From the NCBI RefSeq assembly GCF_003675325.1, contig NZ_CP033073.1, positions 744,001 through 808,000 on the forward strand: DNA of 64,000 nt, in the 5' to 3' direction. Source of the stretch: Streptomyces dangxiongensis. Its GTDB lineage: Bacteria; Actinomycetota; Actinomycetes; Streptomycetales; Streptomycetaceae. Under the pieces are notes generated by a model, which did not search any database, had not been told where the DNA came from, and worked only from the letters and a program-made list of their open reading frames with translations. A program made the translations under genes and the position numbers. Positions 46,258 to 55,644 of this stretch are shown piece after piece (within the stretch, counting starts at the first letter, position 1; each line of letters opens with the position of its first letter).

Positions 46258-48446
46258 CGGACCGAAGCCCCCCACTGCAGCAGATGGCCATACAAGTGCA
46301 TGTACAGCAGCCCGGACGGGTGCTCATAGCCGTCACCCCACCCGGACAGCAGGCCGCTGTGCGGTGCGCCGGGCGCCACGTCGCCGACGACCTGTTCCAC
46401 GTTCTCCTCGGTGTGGTCCAGGGACACGGTGATGGCCGGGAGGCGTGCCTCGTACACCACGCGGCACAAGGCCTGGCCCACGTCGTTCGCAACCAGCCCG
46501 GACTTTCCCACTACCACCCACACGTCGGCCCGGACGGGCTGCGCCCGCAGCCGCCCGTGCGGCAGATGCCCCACGGGGACGGGGTCCACCGCGGTCCAGC
46601 TCCCCGAGACGACCGTGAGCCGCAGCTGCTTCTCCAGCTCCGCCCGATGCCGTCGTACCCATGACGAGATGAGCACGGCTTCCCCCTCGCACTCGGCGAC
46701 GACCGCGACATGGCACGTCTGCCTGGTGCCGGTGGCGTTCAGGTCGGTCAAGCGCCAGTACGGCGTCGCGTCGGGGGACCCTGCGGCCTGTTGCTCCTCG
46801 ATGTAGCCCCGGAGGTTCAGGCCGCCCCACCCGTCGAGGGTGCCGATCACACGGACCGGCCGCCCGCCGTCGACCGGTTGTGACCCCGAGTAGTCCGGCA
46901 TCGGGATCAGGATCTTGCCCTCCCCCGTTTCCGGCAGCGGGACCACCCCCGTGACCAGGGCCTGCCTGCTCATCCGGCCGTTCGGCACCGCGAAGGAGAG
47001 CATGCGGTCGTAGAGGTAGGGAAGGTCGCCCGGCTCCGCCATGGACAGTCCGAGCCGGCGCACGCACTCCTCGCGCGACTGCAGCCGGAACACTTCGGTG
47101 TCCAGCAGTCCGCGCCAGATGACGAGCTGGCGGTCGTTCACCAGGCTGCGCAGCGACTCCGCGTCCGTCGCGGGGCCCGACGGCCGCGCCGGTCCACCGG
47201 TGTGCAGGATGTCCGGGCGCCCGCCCGCCGTGGCCGCCAGCGCGGTCGCTGCCTCCAGGCTGCACCAGGCCCGGCCCAGGTAGTCGGCCACGTCGTCCAG
47301 CAGCACGAGGGTGCGCCCGGCGAACTGCAGCAGGAACAGCGATTTGAGGGTCTTGCGGAACAGCTCCTGTTCCTCGGGGGTGCGGGGAGCCTGTGGCACG
47401 CAGGTGTAGTCGTACCAGATATGGATGTGCTCCAGCAGCGGCCGCAGTGCGGGCAGGGCGTCGAGCAGAGCGCCCAAGCGCTCCAGGCCGATGTCCTCGG
47501 ACGCCTTGGATGCGCCGAGTTCGACCGCGTCCACGCCGACCCGCTCCACATCCTGGGCCACCGGCACCAGTGATGTCTCGTCCAGCACTTCCCGCAGGAC
47601 CCCGACCAGCAGGCACTCCGCCAGGTCCGATCCGGCCACTCCGACCGGCATGTGCATCGCCGCGGGAGCCACTTGGCGAGGGGTGTGCAGTCCACGCCGG
47701 TGGGCGACCCGGACTGCCTCGCACATCGAGGCGACCAGATGCCACGCGACTAGGCGCGCCTGTGTGCCGTCCGGGTCGGGCTGTTCGGCGTTCAGCCAGC
47801 GGTGTGAGACGAACACATGGTGCCGGTCGGGGAAGACACCGTGCACCAGCCGGGACGCCGCCTCGCGCATCCGGGGAAAGCGGGCGTACCCGATGAGTTC
47901 GTCCAGTGGCAGCCAACGCGACTCGGTCAGGTGCGTCCAGACCGACATGGTGGGCTGGGGACGGACGTCCTGCGGCTTGGTGAGCCCGTCCAGCGCGCGG
48001 TGGCGGACTGCCAGGGGAATCCTGCCGACGATCTCGCCCCCCGGTTCGGCCATGGCGTACAGCAGCCCCCGCTCGATGCCGACCCGAAACTGCCCGTCCG
48101 GGAAGGCGAGGCGCCGGTGGACCAGGAAGTCGCGCTGCCCGGCGAGCCGGGCCAGGTCGGCGGGCAGTCCCGCCCGCTGCCGCCGCCGATCTCGCTCCGC
48201 GCGGCCCGCCAGGGTCTCGACGCCGACAAATGGAACCTGTGGGCAGGCGCACAGATAGCGGTACGCGAGCTCGTCGTACGTCCGCTTGCCCCCGCCTCCG
48301 CCTCCGCCCCGGGAATAGGCCAGCGCCTTGGCCGCTGCCTCGCTCGCGCGCCGGGCGTACAGCAGCCGGGGGTGCCTGCGTAGCTTCTGCGGCGGGATCG
48401 ACAACATGGCCTTGATGTCGTCACCTGACGGTTCACTCCGGGACAA
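46254..48446 (-). CDS. Large TIR-like protein of a putative conflict system
   Basis: A 730-residue cytoplasmic protein. A basic N terminus has a run of seven glycines (47-53). The core at about 205-400 shows HHVFVSHRWL (209-218), HIWYDYTCVPQ (342-352) and TLVLLDDVADYLGRAWCSLEAA (379-400), the strand order and WC..E block seen in TIR-like and SHRW-type domains. A further alpha/beta region near the C terminus contains ADVWVVVGKSGLVANDVG. The start is TTG, with GAAGG and GGTGAG upstream. No catalytic Glu of NADase TIRs is certain. Coupled to the TPR-like gene and divergent from the membrane/SLOG pair. Intact and unlike its broken neighbours. Confidence 0.6.
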   Translation of the reverse strand: MSRSEPSGDDIKAMLSIPPQKLRRHPRLLYARRASEAAAKALAYSRGGGGGGGKRTYDELAYRYLCACPQVPFVGVETLAGRAERDRRRQRAGLPADLARLAGQRDFLVHRRLAFPDGQFRVGIERGLLYAMAEPGGEIVGRIPLAVRHRALDGLTKPQDVRPQPTMSVWTHLTESRWLPLDELIGYARFPRMREAASRLVHGVFPDRHHVFVSHRWLNAEQPDPDGTQARLVAWHLVASMCEAVRVAHRRGLHTPRQVAPAAMHMPVGVAGSDLAECLLVGVLREVLDETSLVPVAQDVERVGVDAVELGASKASEDIGLERLGALLDALPALRPLLEHIHIWYDYTCVPQAPRTPEEQELFRKTLKSLFLLQFAGRTLVLLDDVADYLGRAWCSLEAATALAATAGGRPDILHTGGPARPSGPATDAESLRSLVNDRQLVIWRGLLDTEVFRLQSREECVRRLGLSMAEPGDLPYLYDRMLSFAVPNGRMSRQALVTGVVPLPETGEGKILIPMPDYSGSQPVDGGRPVRVIGTLDGWGGLNLRGYIEEQQAAGSPDATPYWRLTDLNATGTRQTCHVAVVAECEGEAVLISSWVRRHRAELEKQLRLTVVSGSWTAVDPVPVGHLPHGRLRAQPVRADVWVVVGKSGLVANDVGQALCRVVYEARLPAITVSLDHTEENVEQVVGDVAPGAPHSGLLSGWGDGYEHPSGLLYMHLYGHLLQWGASVR

Positions 48447-48548
48447 TCAACTCACCTTCTTACAAGGGGTCTTATGCCGACCATGCGATCAAAGCACGTA
48501 TCTTTTCAGCACGGTTGGCGAGCGTGACGACTACGGGGAGACACTGCC

Positions 48549-49064
48549 ATGGCCGAAATCAGTGACTCACTATGGAACGACGGAGTCGGCGCGGAGGACT
48601 ATCGAGACGCGAGGGCCACGTATCACGCCGCGATCTTCGAGCAGTACAGGCTGTGCGTGGAGATGGCCGACCGGGTCAGCGCCCGGCGCAACCTCGCCAA
48701 CACCTTCTTTCTGACCCTCCACACCGCCCTGCTCGCCTTCCTCGGCACCTGGCTGTCCCAGGATCACCACCGCGATTTGCCGGTCGTCCTCGCCCTCGCG
48801 GCCGTGCTGGTCCTGCTGGGCATGTGTGTCACCTGGTGGTTCACTATCCGCTCCTACCACCAGTTGAACCGGGGCAAGTTCGAGGTGATCGGTGCGCTGG
48901 AGGAGCGGCTGCCAGCCCGCACCTTCGTGGCCGCCGAGTGGCATGCTCTCGGCGAGGGCCGGGACTGGCGCGTCTATCTGCCGCTGAACCGGGTTGAGCG
49001 GTGGATCCCCCTTCTCTTCGCCGGTGCCTACATCCTGGGATTCGCCGCCGCCATGGCTCTGTGA
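48549..49064 (+). CDS. SLATT / RipA-like small membrane protein
   Basis: A 171-residue protein with a cytoplasmic N terminus containing a conserved helix (EQYRLCVEMADRVSARRNLANTFF), two close membrane segments (51-69 and 77-100), a cytoplasmic loop (NRGKFEVIGALEERLP, then EWHALGEGRDWRVY) and a third segment at 152-171. It resembles SLATT 2TM effectors and the RipA-type octameric membrane family. In such systems this protein is predicted to open a membrane pore when a SLOG partner senses a nucleotide-derived signal. ATG 48549 follows GGGGAG. The SLOG gene follows at a short gap. Confidence 0.7.
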   Translation: MAEISDSLWNDGVGAEDYRDARATYHAAIFEQYRLCVEMADRVSARRNLANTFFLTLHTALLAFLGTWLSQDHHRDLPVVLALAAVLVLLGMCVTWWFTIRSYHQLNRGKFEVIGALEERLPARTFVAAEWHALGEGRDWRVYLPLNRVERWIPLLFAGAYILGFAAAMAL

Positions 49065-49161
49065 AGCCTGCAGATGGTCCGTACCGCTCGATCGACTCGA
49101 CCGGTGACCGCCACCGGATAGAGTGACGGCCACATCACCCGGGCCGGAAGGGGATTGCCGC

Positions 49162-49653
49162 GTGGTCACGGTCGCCGTCACCGGTCACATGGACCTGGCC
49201 GACGAGGTAGCCGAGGCGGTGCGCACGGCCCTGCATGAACTGCTGGCCGGCCTGCGGGGCGACGCACTCGTGGGGCGTTCCTGCCTGGCCCGCGGCGCTG
49301 ACACCCTTTTCGCCGAGGAAATCCTGGCCCTCGGCGGTCGGCTGTCGGCGATCATCCCGTCCAGGGACTACCGGGACGCGGTAGTGGCCCCGGCAGACCT
49401 CATCAGGTTCGACGCGCTGTGCGAGGCCGCCGACGAGGTGGTGATCATGCCGTACGAGCACGCGGGGCGCGCGGCCTACGAAGCGGCCAACTTCCGCCTT
49501 CTCCAAGGCGCGGACTGGCTGCTGGCCGTCTGGGACGGCAGCGCGCCCACCGGCCGTGGTGGCGGCACGGCTGACACCGTGGCCGCCGCCCGCTCGGCCG
49601 GGCTGACCGTCGACGTTGTATGGCCTCCTGGTGCGCGCAGGTCCGGCGCCTAA
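49162..49653 (+). CDS. SLOG-domain nucleotide-sensing protein
   Basis: A 163-residue Rossmannoid protein. VVTVAVTGHMDL at the N terminus, SCLARGADTLFAEEILALGGRLSAIIPSRDY in the middle and LLAVWDGSAPTGRGGGTADTV near the end fit the SLOG superfamily (LOG, DprA and YpsA-like ligand binders). These are proposed to bind or make nucleotide-derived signals that activate linked effectors. GTG 49162 has GGAAGGGG upstream; an in-frame GTG at 49123 is less well supported. The TAA stop is inside the CTAAG where an IS end begins. Confidence 0.7.
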   Translation: MVTVAVTGHMDLADEVAEAVRTALHELLAGLRGDALVGRSCLARGADTLFAEEILALGGRLSAIIPSRDYRDAVVAPADLIRFDALCEAADEVVIMPYEHAGRAAYEAANFRLLQGADWLLAVWDGSAPTGRGGGTADTVAAARSAGLTVDVVWPPGARRSGA

Positions 49654-49740
49654 GAACTCCTAACGAAATGATCTTCGAGGTGGTTGGATCACTCCGAGAC
49701 CGTTGATCCGGGGGTGTGGGGTGGCTCGGCCGAAGCCGTG
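49651..49740 (+). mobile_element. Solo left end of the IS5-family element found complete at 60.6 kb
   Basis: About 90 bases are identical to 60616-60705, beginning TAAGAACTCCTAACGAAATG and ending within the transposase start (GCTCGGCCGAAGCCGTGG). The rest of the element is absent; recombinase sequence follows at once. It is the scar of a deletion or of recombination between copies. Confidence 0.85.
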
Positions 49741-50160
49741 GCGGCTCACTCCGCGGCAGGTCGACCGGTACTTCGCCGGGCCGGGCAAGCACGGCCGTTC
49801 CACGGTCCGACAGAAGATGAACCAGATCGACCACTACTTCGCGTTCCTCGAACAGCGCTATGCCGGCGAGATCGCCCGCCGGTTCGGGGCGGCCGTTGAG
49901 TCGCCCGTCGCCCCGTTCAACCGCCACAAGCACCGTGGGGACTCGGGCTGCGGGTGCCGCCGTCGCAGCGGGCCGCCCGGGAGTTCTTCGCCCGGTGGCG
50001 CAACTCGCTGGAGGACGCGCGCAAGCCCGTCATCGCCCGTCGCGACTACGTGATGGGCAAGCTCACCTGCATATCCGGCGTGCGGGCCGCCGAGTTGTGC
50101 GGCGTATGCATCGGGGACGTGCACTGGGAGTCCGGACAGTGGGGCCGCTTCCTCGTCAAC
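49741..50160 (+). pseudogene. Tyrosine recombinase remnant (N-terminal domain)
   Basis: The first part reads RLTPRQVDRYFAGPGKHGRS and QKMNQIDHYFAFLEQRYAGEIARRFGAAVESPV, the SAM-like DNA-binding domain of a phage-type integrase. After a frameshift near 49945 it continues RVPPSQRAAREFFARWRNSLEDARKP and YVMGKLTCISGVRAAELCGV, where the catalytic Arg is expected. It then stops matching at about 50160. No catalytic C-terminal half follows. Confidence 0.7.
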
Positions 50161-50672
50161 GGGACCCCACCGACCGGCTCCGCGGTCCGATCGACCGAGC
50201 CGACACCCCGATGGCGAAGCTCGTCGTCGCGCTCGTCGCCATCCACGGCCTCGGCCGACGCGAGACCCGCTGCCTCCTCCTGGCCGATCTCGACCTCGCT
50301 CGCGGCCGTCTGACGGTCCGGCGGGACCTACGGCACACCGTCTACCTCGACGAACTCATTCACATCCTCGCCAGCGACTGGCTGCGCGACCGCCACCAGC
50401 GGTGGCCCCTGACCGCCAACCCCTACCTGCTGGTCAGCCAGCAGACCGTGGCCGACGAGCGGCTCCCGCCCGTCTCCACCATGGTCACGAACGCCATCTT
50501 CCGGCCGCTCGGCCTGAGCCTGTCCAAACTCCGCCAGGACCGCATCCTCGACGAGGCCCGTCAGACCGCCGACCCCGTCCACCTCATGCGCGTCTTCGGC
50601 ATCGCCGCCGAGACCGCGCTGAAGTACATCTACGCCGCCCACCCCGAACGCCGGTCCAACCTCAGGCGATAG
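50161..50672 (+). pseudogene. Second tyrosine recombinase remnant (C-terminal part)
   Basis: A different recombinase type reads PMAKLVVALVAIHGLGRRETRCLLLADLDLARGRLTVRRDLRHTVYLDEL, then LRQDRILDEARQTADPVHLMRVFGIAAETALKYIYAAHPERR. The last block is typical of transposon-type integrase proteins in Streptomyces whose C terminus lacks a normal catalytic Tyr. It follows the other remnant without a proper junction, so a deletion has joined two unrelated genes. Confidence 0.6.
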
Positions 50673-50873
50673 CTATCCGGGCCCCGAAAATCACTACCGC
50701 CCCGTCTGCGAGCCCCCGAAATGGAGGCGCTGCCAGGCCAGCCGTGGCACCCTGCTGCCGCATGCCGTGAGACTATAGAAATCCGTCTGTAGCAGATGCA
50801 TCGCGATCATTCCGAATAGAGCTCGTCACCGCGCCGTTTACCGGAACAGCTCCGCTCCGAAGGGGCGACCGTC

Positions 50874-52377
50874 ATGCCGAACGACATGGATCCCGAAGCC
50901 ACGATTCGTGCCCTCGACGGCGTAGGGGTGGATTTCAGTATTCCGAAGTCCGCTCTCACCGACTTCCTGGGCAACGCCGAGTTCACGCCGTACCCGGCAC
51001 TCTCCGCAGGACTGCTCTCATTGCTCGACGAGCGCATGCTGCAACGCCCTGTCTTCCTCGACGTCATCGTGTTCAACTACGAGCATTCGCCGGGCGATCC
51101 ATCGCCCCGTCGGCTTGAGGACGTGGATTTCGAGGTCCTCAAGGAAGCGATACTCGAAGGGTTCAACAATCGTTACGCGACGGAGCATACCGATTTCGCG
51201 TCACGGCTGAAGCCACAGGACGTACCGCAATCGCCGCCCGTGCAGACGCTCTCACTCGTCGTCGAAGGCACCGTGAACATTCACAACGGGATCACCTTCC
51301 GTCGACACGGACAACCCCCGGGTCGAGTCCCCGACCAAGCTGATCACAGTGCGCTCGGAGTCGGCGAACGCCATGGTGCCGCAGGAACTCATCCGGAAGG
51401 AGAAGACCTGGCACTTCACCAACGGAGACGTCCGGCTCTCCGTCGCCAACGGCGAAGCGGACGCGGGATCGATCCCGCGCCCCGTCCGGGCCGGATCCTT
51501 GAGCGACAGCGCATACGCCTGGCCCGCCACCTCGGGAACGTTCAGTGGCGACGCCGGTTCCGAAGTCAAGCTGCTGTCCCGCATCCGCGTCGGCTACCAC
51601 CCGGTCGACATCAAGCTCCTGGTCGAGGCCCCCAAGGGTTTCGCCGCCAACCCGGTCGAGCAGGCACGCATCGTGCTCGACCCGGAAGTGCTTCTCGTCC
51701 CCGTCGAAGTCGCGCGCTTCTTCTCCGACAGCGTCCCGGTCTCGGAGATCACGGCGGCCGGCCAGATGGCGCTGTGGGACCAGATCCCCGTTATCAGTCC
51801 GACTGTCAACGCCCGAAGCGTGGACGGCGCCTCCGGGGAACTGAGGTTCGCGGAACGCGCATGGGACCTCTGGCCCGAGCCCGACGCCGCGGGCCTCTAC
51901 ACCCATCTCGGCTGGGTCTCACCGGACAGTATCTGGGGCAAGGCGAAAATCAGGTTCCGACTGGTCAATTACATCGACATCAAGACGGACAACCAGCACA
52001 CCGCCCCGGTGACGGGACAGGGCGCGAACGACAGACCGCTTCGGGAGAACAACGACACTTTGTCCAGCCACCCGCAGCACATCTCGGACAAGAGTGTGCT
52101 CAAAGTCATCTTCATGCATCGCATAGAACATCAGGAATCAGCGCACATCGGCCGCGCCCTCATCGGCAGCCAGTGCGTGGGCATATCCGCTGGCGCGTCG
52201 GACAGGTTCGCGACCATCGCCCATGAGATCGGCCACCTGATCACGGATTCCCAGGCGCACAGCACGGAGCAGGACAACGTCCTGAACGACCCGGGACCGG
52301 GGATCCACATCACGAACGAGCAGATCACGAAAGCAAGGGCCTGGGCGCAGAACTTCGCCGACTTCTGGCAGCACTAG
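50874..52377 (+). pseudogene. Zinc metalloprotease-like protein broken by one frameshift
   Basis: ATG 50874, with GAAGGGGCG upstream, opens MPNDMDPEATIRALDGVGVD and reads well to about 51295. There one extra base shifts the frame; coding continues as VDTDNPRVESPTKLITVRSES to a TAG at 52377. The joined product would be about 500 residues. The C-terminal part has RFATIAHEIGHLITDSQAHS, a zincin HExxH at 52221-52235 with Asp/His candidates after it. There is no signal peptide. Family and target are unknown; a toxin-like or processing protease is possible. GC is lower than in core genes. Confidence 0.6.
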
Positions 52378-52435
52378 CAATACAGCATCTGCTGCCGGCC
52401 ACCGGGCCCGGCAGACGCTGTCAGGTCCCGGAGCG

Positions 52436-52591
52436 GACCTCGGGTATCCGCTCCAGCTCGATGCCGAAATCCGGCACCACGAGCACGACCAGACCGACCT
52501 CCCCACAGACGCCGCGATCGACTATCTCTTCGTGCGGCTCGCCTCCCTCATCTCCCTCGTCCTGGGTAGCACCGGCCGCATGACCACGTAA
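52436..52591 (+). pseudogene. C-terminal remnant of an unidentified gene
   Basis: The frame DLGYPLQLDAEIRHHEHDQT, then AAIDYLFVRLASLISLVLG, ends at TAA 52591. It has the composition of real protein and no start. The upstream part is missing. The rest of the 306-base gap between the protease and HAD genes has no feature. Confidence 0.3.
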
Positions 52592-52683
52592 CCGTGCCAC
52601 GTACGCGATGAACCCGGCTGACACCGGCGGCTAAGGCTTGTCCCGCAAACTGCCTGCTCAGGGCCTGATGGCATGATCGAAGC

Positions 52684-53370
52684 GTGATCAGTGAACCCGG
52701 CCGTCCTGGTGCGTTGAGGTTTGTCCTGTTTGATGTTGATGGCACGTTCATCGACGCCGTGGACAATCAGCGCCTGGTTTGGCGAACGTGGGCAGAGCGA
52801 TACGGCCTGGACCCCGATGAGGTCTACCGAGTGGCGCTGCGGACGAGGCCGATGGAGACCTTCGCGCAGGTTGCTCCGGACCAGGACCCCGGGGAGTGCC
52901 TTGCTGCACTGCACGAGCTGGAGGACGAGGACGTCCGCTCCGGCGCCTATACGGCCTTCGGCGGCGCCTCGGAGCTGCTGAGTGCCCTGCAGCCCGGGTC
53001 CTGGGCACTGGTGACTTCAAACTACGAGCACCGGGTACGTGGACGCTTCGCACGGACGGGCTTGCCGGTCCCGGAGGTCCTCGTGGATGCGGCCGCCGTG
53101 GAGGAAGGCAAGCCGTCGCCTGTGCCGTATCTGCAGGCAGCCGCGCGACTTGGTGCCAAACCCGAGGACTGTCTGGTCATCGAGGACGCCCCTTCCGGGG
53201 TGGAGTCCGGGCTGCGTGCCGGGATGACGGTATGGGGTGTCAACGCCCCTACGGCGGTGGACGGCGTGCATCGTCACTTCGGCAGCCTCCGCGAAGCGGT
53301 CCGCGACGTCCTTGCCTTCGTGTCCGGACCCCGCCCTCACGGGCTGGAGGGATCAGCCGCGATGGAATGA
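52684..53370 (+). CDS. HAD-superfamily hydrolase (phosphatase-like)
   Basis: A 228-residue HAD enzyme. Motif I is LFDVDGT (nucleophile Asp17, acid Asp19), motif II the Ser/Thr in ALVTSN, motif III Lys in EEGKPSPVPY, and motif IV CLVIEDAPSGVESGLRAGM. A helical cap lies between motifs I and II, as in beta-phosphoglucomutase or phosphoglycolate phosphatase types. It probably removes phosphate from a small metabolite such as a sugar phosphate. GTG start at 52684. It is one of the few intact metabolic genes inside the island. Confidence 0.87.
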   Translation: MISEPGRPGALRFVLFDVDGTFIDAVDNQRLVWRTWAERYGLDPDEVYRVALRTRPMETFAQVAPDQDPGECLAALHELEDEDVRSGAYTAFGGASELLSALQPGSWALVTSNYEHRVRGRFARTGLPVPEVLVDAAAVEEGKPSPVPYLQAAARLGAKPEDCLVIEDAPSGVESGLRAGMTVWGVNAPTAVDGVHRHFGSLREAVRDVLAFVSGPRPHGLEGSAAME

Positions 53371-53377
53371 TCTTGAT

Positions 53378-53611
53378 GTGGCTGGTGTGATCACGGCATC
53401 GGAGCCGTCTTGGACAGTCCCGTTCACCGGGCTGAGCCCGCGCACCTTCGGGAAGCTGGTGACCGTGCTGCGGCGCAAGGGTGCGGCCGCGGTCCGCAGG
53501 GGCAGGCCCTGGAGCCTTCCGCTGGAGGACCGGGCTCTGCTGGTCGCGGCGTACTGGCGCACGAACTTGTCCACTGGGTTCCGTGTCCGGAGTCTCTCCG
53601 AGGCCAGGTGA
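53378..53611 (+). pseudogene. Transposase N-terminal remnant
   Basis: The frame VITASEPSWTVPFTGLSPRTFGKLVTVLRRKGAAAV, then RPWSLPLEDRALLVAAYWRTNL, is the N terminus of the HTH/DDE endonuclease type of transposase (IS5-like). It diverges after about 60 residues and the stop overlaps the following recombinase frame. Only the DNA-binding part remains. Confidence 0.65.
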
Positions 53612-55235
53612 AGCTGCCGGCCTGGAAGATGATCAACGGGCATCTGCGGGACCGAGGTGTTCGAGCACTGACCCGGACGTCGGCCCCGGACATGCGGCAC
53701 ACCTGCGGCGGGTGGATCCGGCTGGCACGCTGGCTGGACCAGCGCGGCATCACCGACCTCGCCGAATGCACCGAGGAAATGTGGCGGCAGTATCCGGCCG
53801 AACGCTGGAGAGAGGGTGTCGGCCGGGACCGCGCGGAGAAGGTCCTGGGATCGCTGACGGATCTGTGGGCGTTCGACCAGCTCTGCGCCCAGCCCGCCGG
53901 CATCGCGCGGCCTCCCTGGGACGTCGAGGGCATCGACGACTTCCTTCCAGCCGCGGAGGGAACAACGGGCCGGGAGAACGCGACGGAGCCGCTGGACCCG
54001 CAGGTTCTCGGTCCGCTGCTGGTCTGGGCCATCCGGTTCGTCGATGACTTCGCCGACGACATCCTCGCTGCCTGGGCCGAGCACCGTCGTCTCACCGACG
54101 TGGCTGCCGCCAACCCCAGCACGCCTGCGGGCACCGCCGCGCTTGCCGCCCTCATAGCCGGGGACGCCGATGTCCCGCGGCGGTCGAGATCAACGGGAAC
54201 ATCAAGATGGCCCGCACCTTCATCGCCGCCACCACCGGTGCGAGCCTGCGCCAGGTCGACTACGCGAACCGACTGCACGAACTGGCCGACCGGGCAGCCC
54301 GGCAGCCGGCACCGTGTCCGATGGACGTGCCAGTCACCGGCCGGATCGACGGCAAGCCCTGGCGCGAACACATGGACTTCACCGAGGCCCTGCCCCTGAT
54401 GCGGCATCTGGGCACCGCCGCCATGATCATCATTCTTTATCTCACGGGCATGCGCCCCCAGGAGGCCCAGTGCCTGCGATCCGGGTGCTGCCCCGACCCG
54501 GAAACCGATGCGGACGACAGCCCGGGACGGCATCTGATACGCAGCCACCACTACAAGAACGTCACCGACGACGACGGCCACCACGTGTCGGCCGGCGCGG
54601 AACGTGAGGTCCCGTGGGTCGCCATCACGCCGGTCGTCCATGCCATCCGGGTCTTGGAAAGGTTCGTCCCCGAGGGAGAGTTCCTGTTCAGCGCGGCCCG
54701 ACACGACTTCCTCTACCGACGCGATCTTCCCGGCGTGCTGAACGGTGGCACGCTGAACGAGCGAATCGAGGACTTCGTGGACTGGGTGAACCACAAGGCC
54801 GTGGTACAGGGACGCCCGAACAGACAGTCCCCCAGGACCCGCATTGCGCGATCGGGGTCTCACGCTTCAGACGGACCCTCGCCTGGCACATCGCCCGCCG
54901 GCCCGGCGGGCTGATCGCGCTGGCCATCCAATACGGGCACATGCGCACCGTCCTGGACGCCCGCACCTCAAGCGGCTATGCCTCACGGAGTCGCCACGGC
55001 GTCCACGGCGTCCTCATCGCCACCGGAGAGAAGATCTCGGGCCCCGCAGCCAGCAGGGCACTGGCCGCCGCGGCCACAACCCCGCGCTTCGAGGGCCGCA
55101 TCGTCCCCAGAACATTCGCGAAGAAGGCCGCCAAGTTCCTCGCCCGGGACGGCGTCGTGCTCTATGACACCCCGGATGCGTTCCTGATCTGCGCGTTCAA
55201 GTACGACAACGCACTCTGCGAACCCGATCCAGGCG
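53608..55235 (+). pseudogene. Tyrosine recombinase, at least two frameshifts, 3' end cut off
   Basis: A large integrase remnant. It starts VKLPAWKMINGHLRDRGVRALTRTSAPDMRHTCGGWIRLARWLDQRG. It changes frame near 54180, continuing EINGNIKMARTFIAATTGASLRQVDY and IIILYLTGMRPQEAQCL, where the catalytic Arg is. It changes frame again near 54830, continuing FRRTLAWHIARRPGGLIALAIQYGHMR, the HxxR-containing box. The C-terminal segment (DGVVLYDTPDAFLICAFKYDNALCEPD) stops at the end of the convergent secreted-protein gene. Not functional. Confidence 0.75.
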
Positions 55236-55240
55236 CGACG

Positions 55241-55558
55241 TCAGAGCAGCTTCTGCGGTGCCTGGTACTGGTCGACGGGTGCGATGTTGCACGCGGTGTT
55301 GGGCCCGCCGAGTCCATGCCCCCCGATGCCCTCACCCTCCGGTAGCGGCACCAGGCAGCGGCCGTCGATGTTGATCAGCGGAGCGCCATAGGTGTTGAGG
55401 ATGCCGCCTGCGTCGCCCGTGACGGCGGTGTTGCTGTTGCGGGTTCCGAAGTCCGTGGCGCCGTTGCCGGCTCCGAAGTCCGTCGCCGATGCGGGTACAG
55501 CGACGGCCGTCGTTGCGGCAATCGCGAAAGCTGCGACGGCCAGAACCTTCAAGATCAC
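55241..55558 (-). CDS. Small secreted protein of unknown function
   Basis: A 105-residue protein. The signal peptide VILKVLAVAAFAIAATTAVAV ends near PASA, followed by two TDFG units (TDFGAGNGATDFGTRNSN) and a conserved-looking core LNTYGAPLINIDGRCLVPLP and GGHGLGGPNTACNIAPVDQY with two cysteines that could pair. GTG 55558 was preferred because AAAGGGAG lies just upstream; an ATG ten codons earlier is open but lacks a site. It is neither a chaplin nor a rodlin by sequence. It interrupts the end of the recombinase remnant. Confidence 0.65.
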   Translation of the reverse strand: MILKVLAVAAFAIAATTAVAVPASATDFGAGNGATDFGTRNSNTAVTGDAGGILNTYGAPLINIDGRCLVPLPEGEGIGGHGLGGPNTACNIAPVDQYQAPQKLL

Positions 55559-55644
55559 TGTGATGCTCCCTTTAGATGAGACGGTCATCTTCTTCGTACT
55601 CCGTCCAACGCCACGCTGTGGTTGCAGTTACTGACTTCGGCTCG

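Noticed and set aside
55241..55588. Chaplin or rodlin identity for the small secreted protein
   Set aside because: Size and signal fit, but the chaplin domain (GNSVN-type core) and the rodlin pattern are not present.
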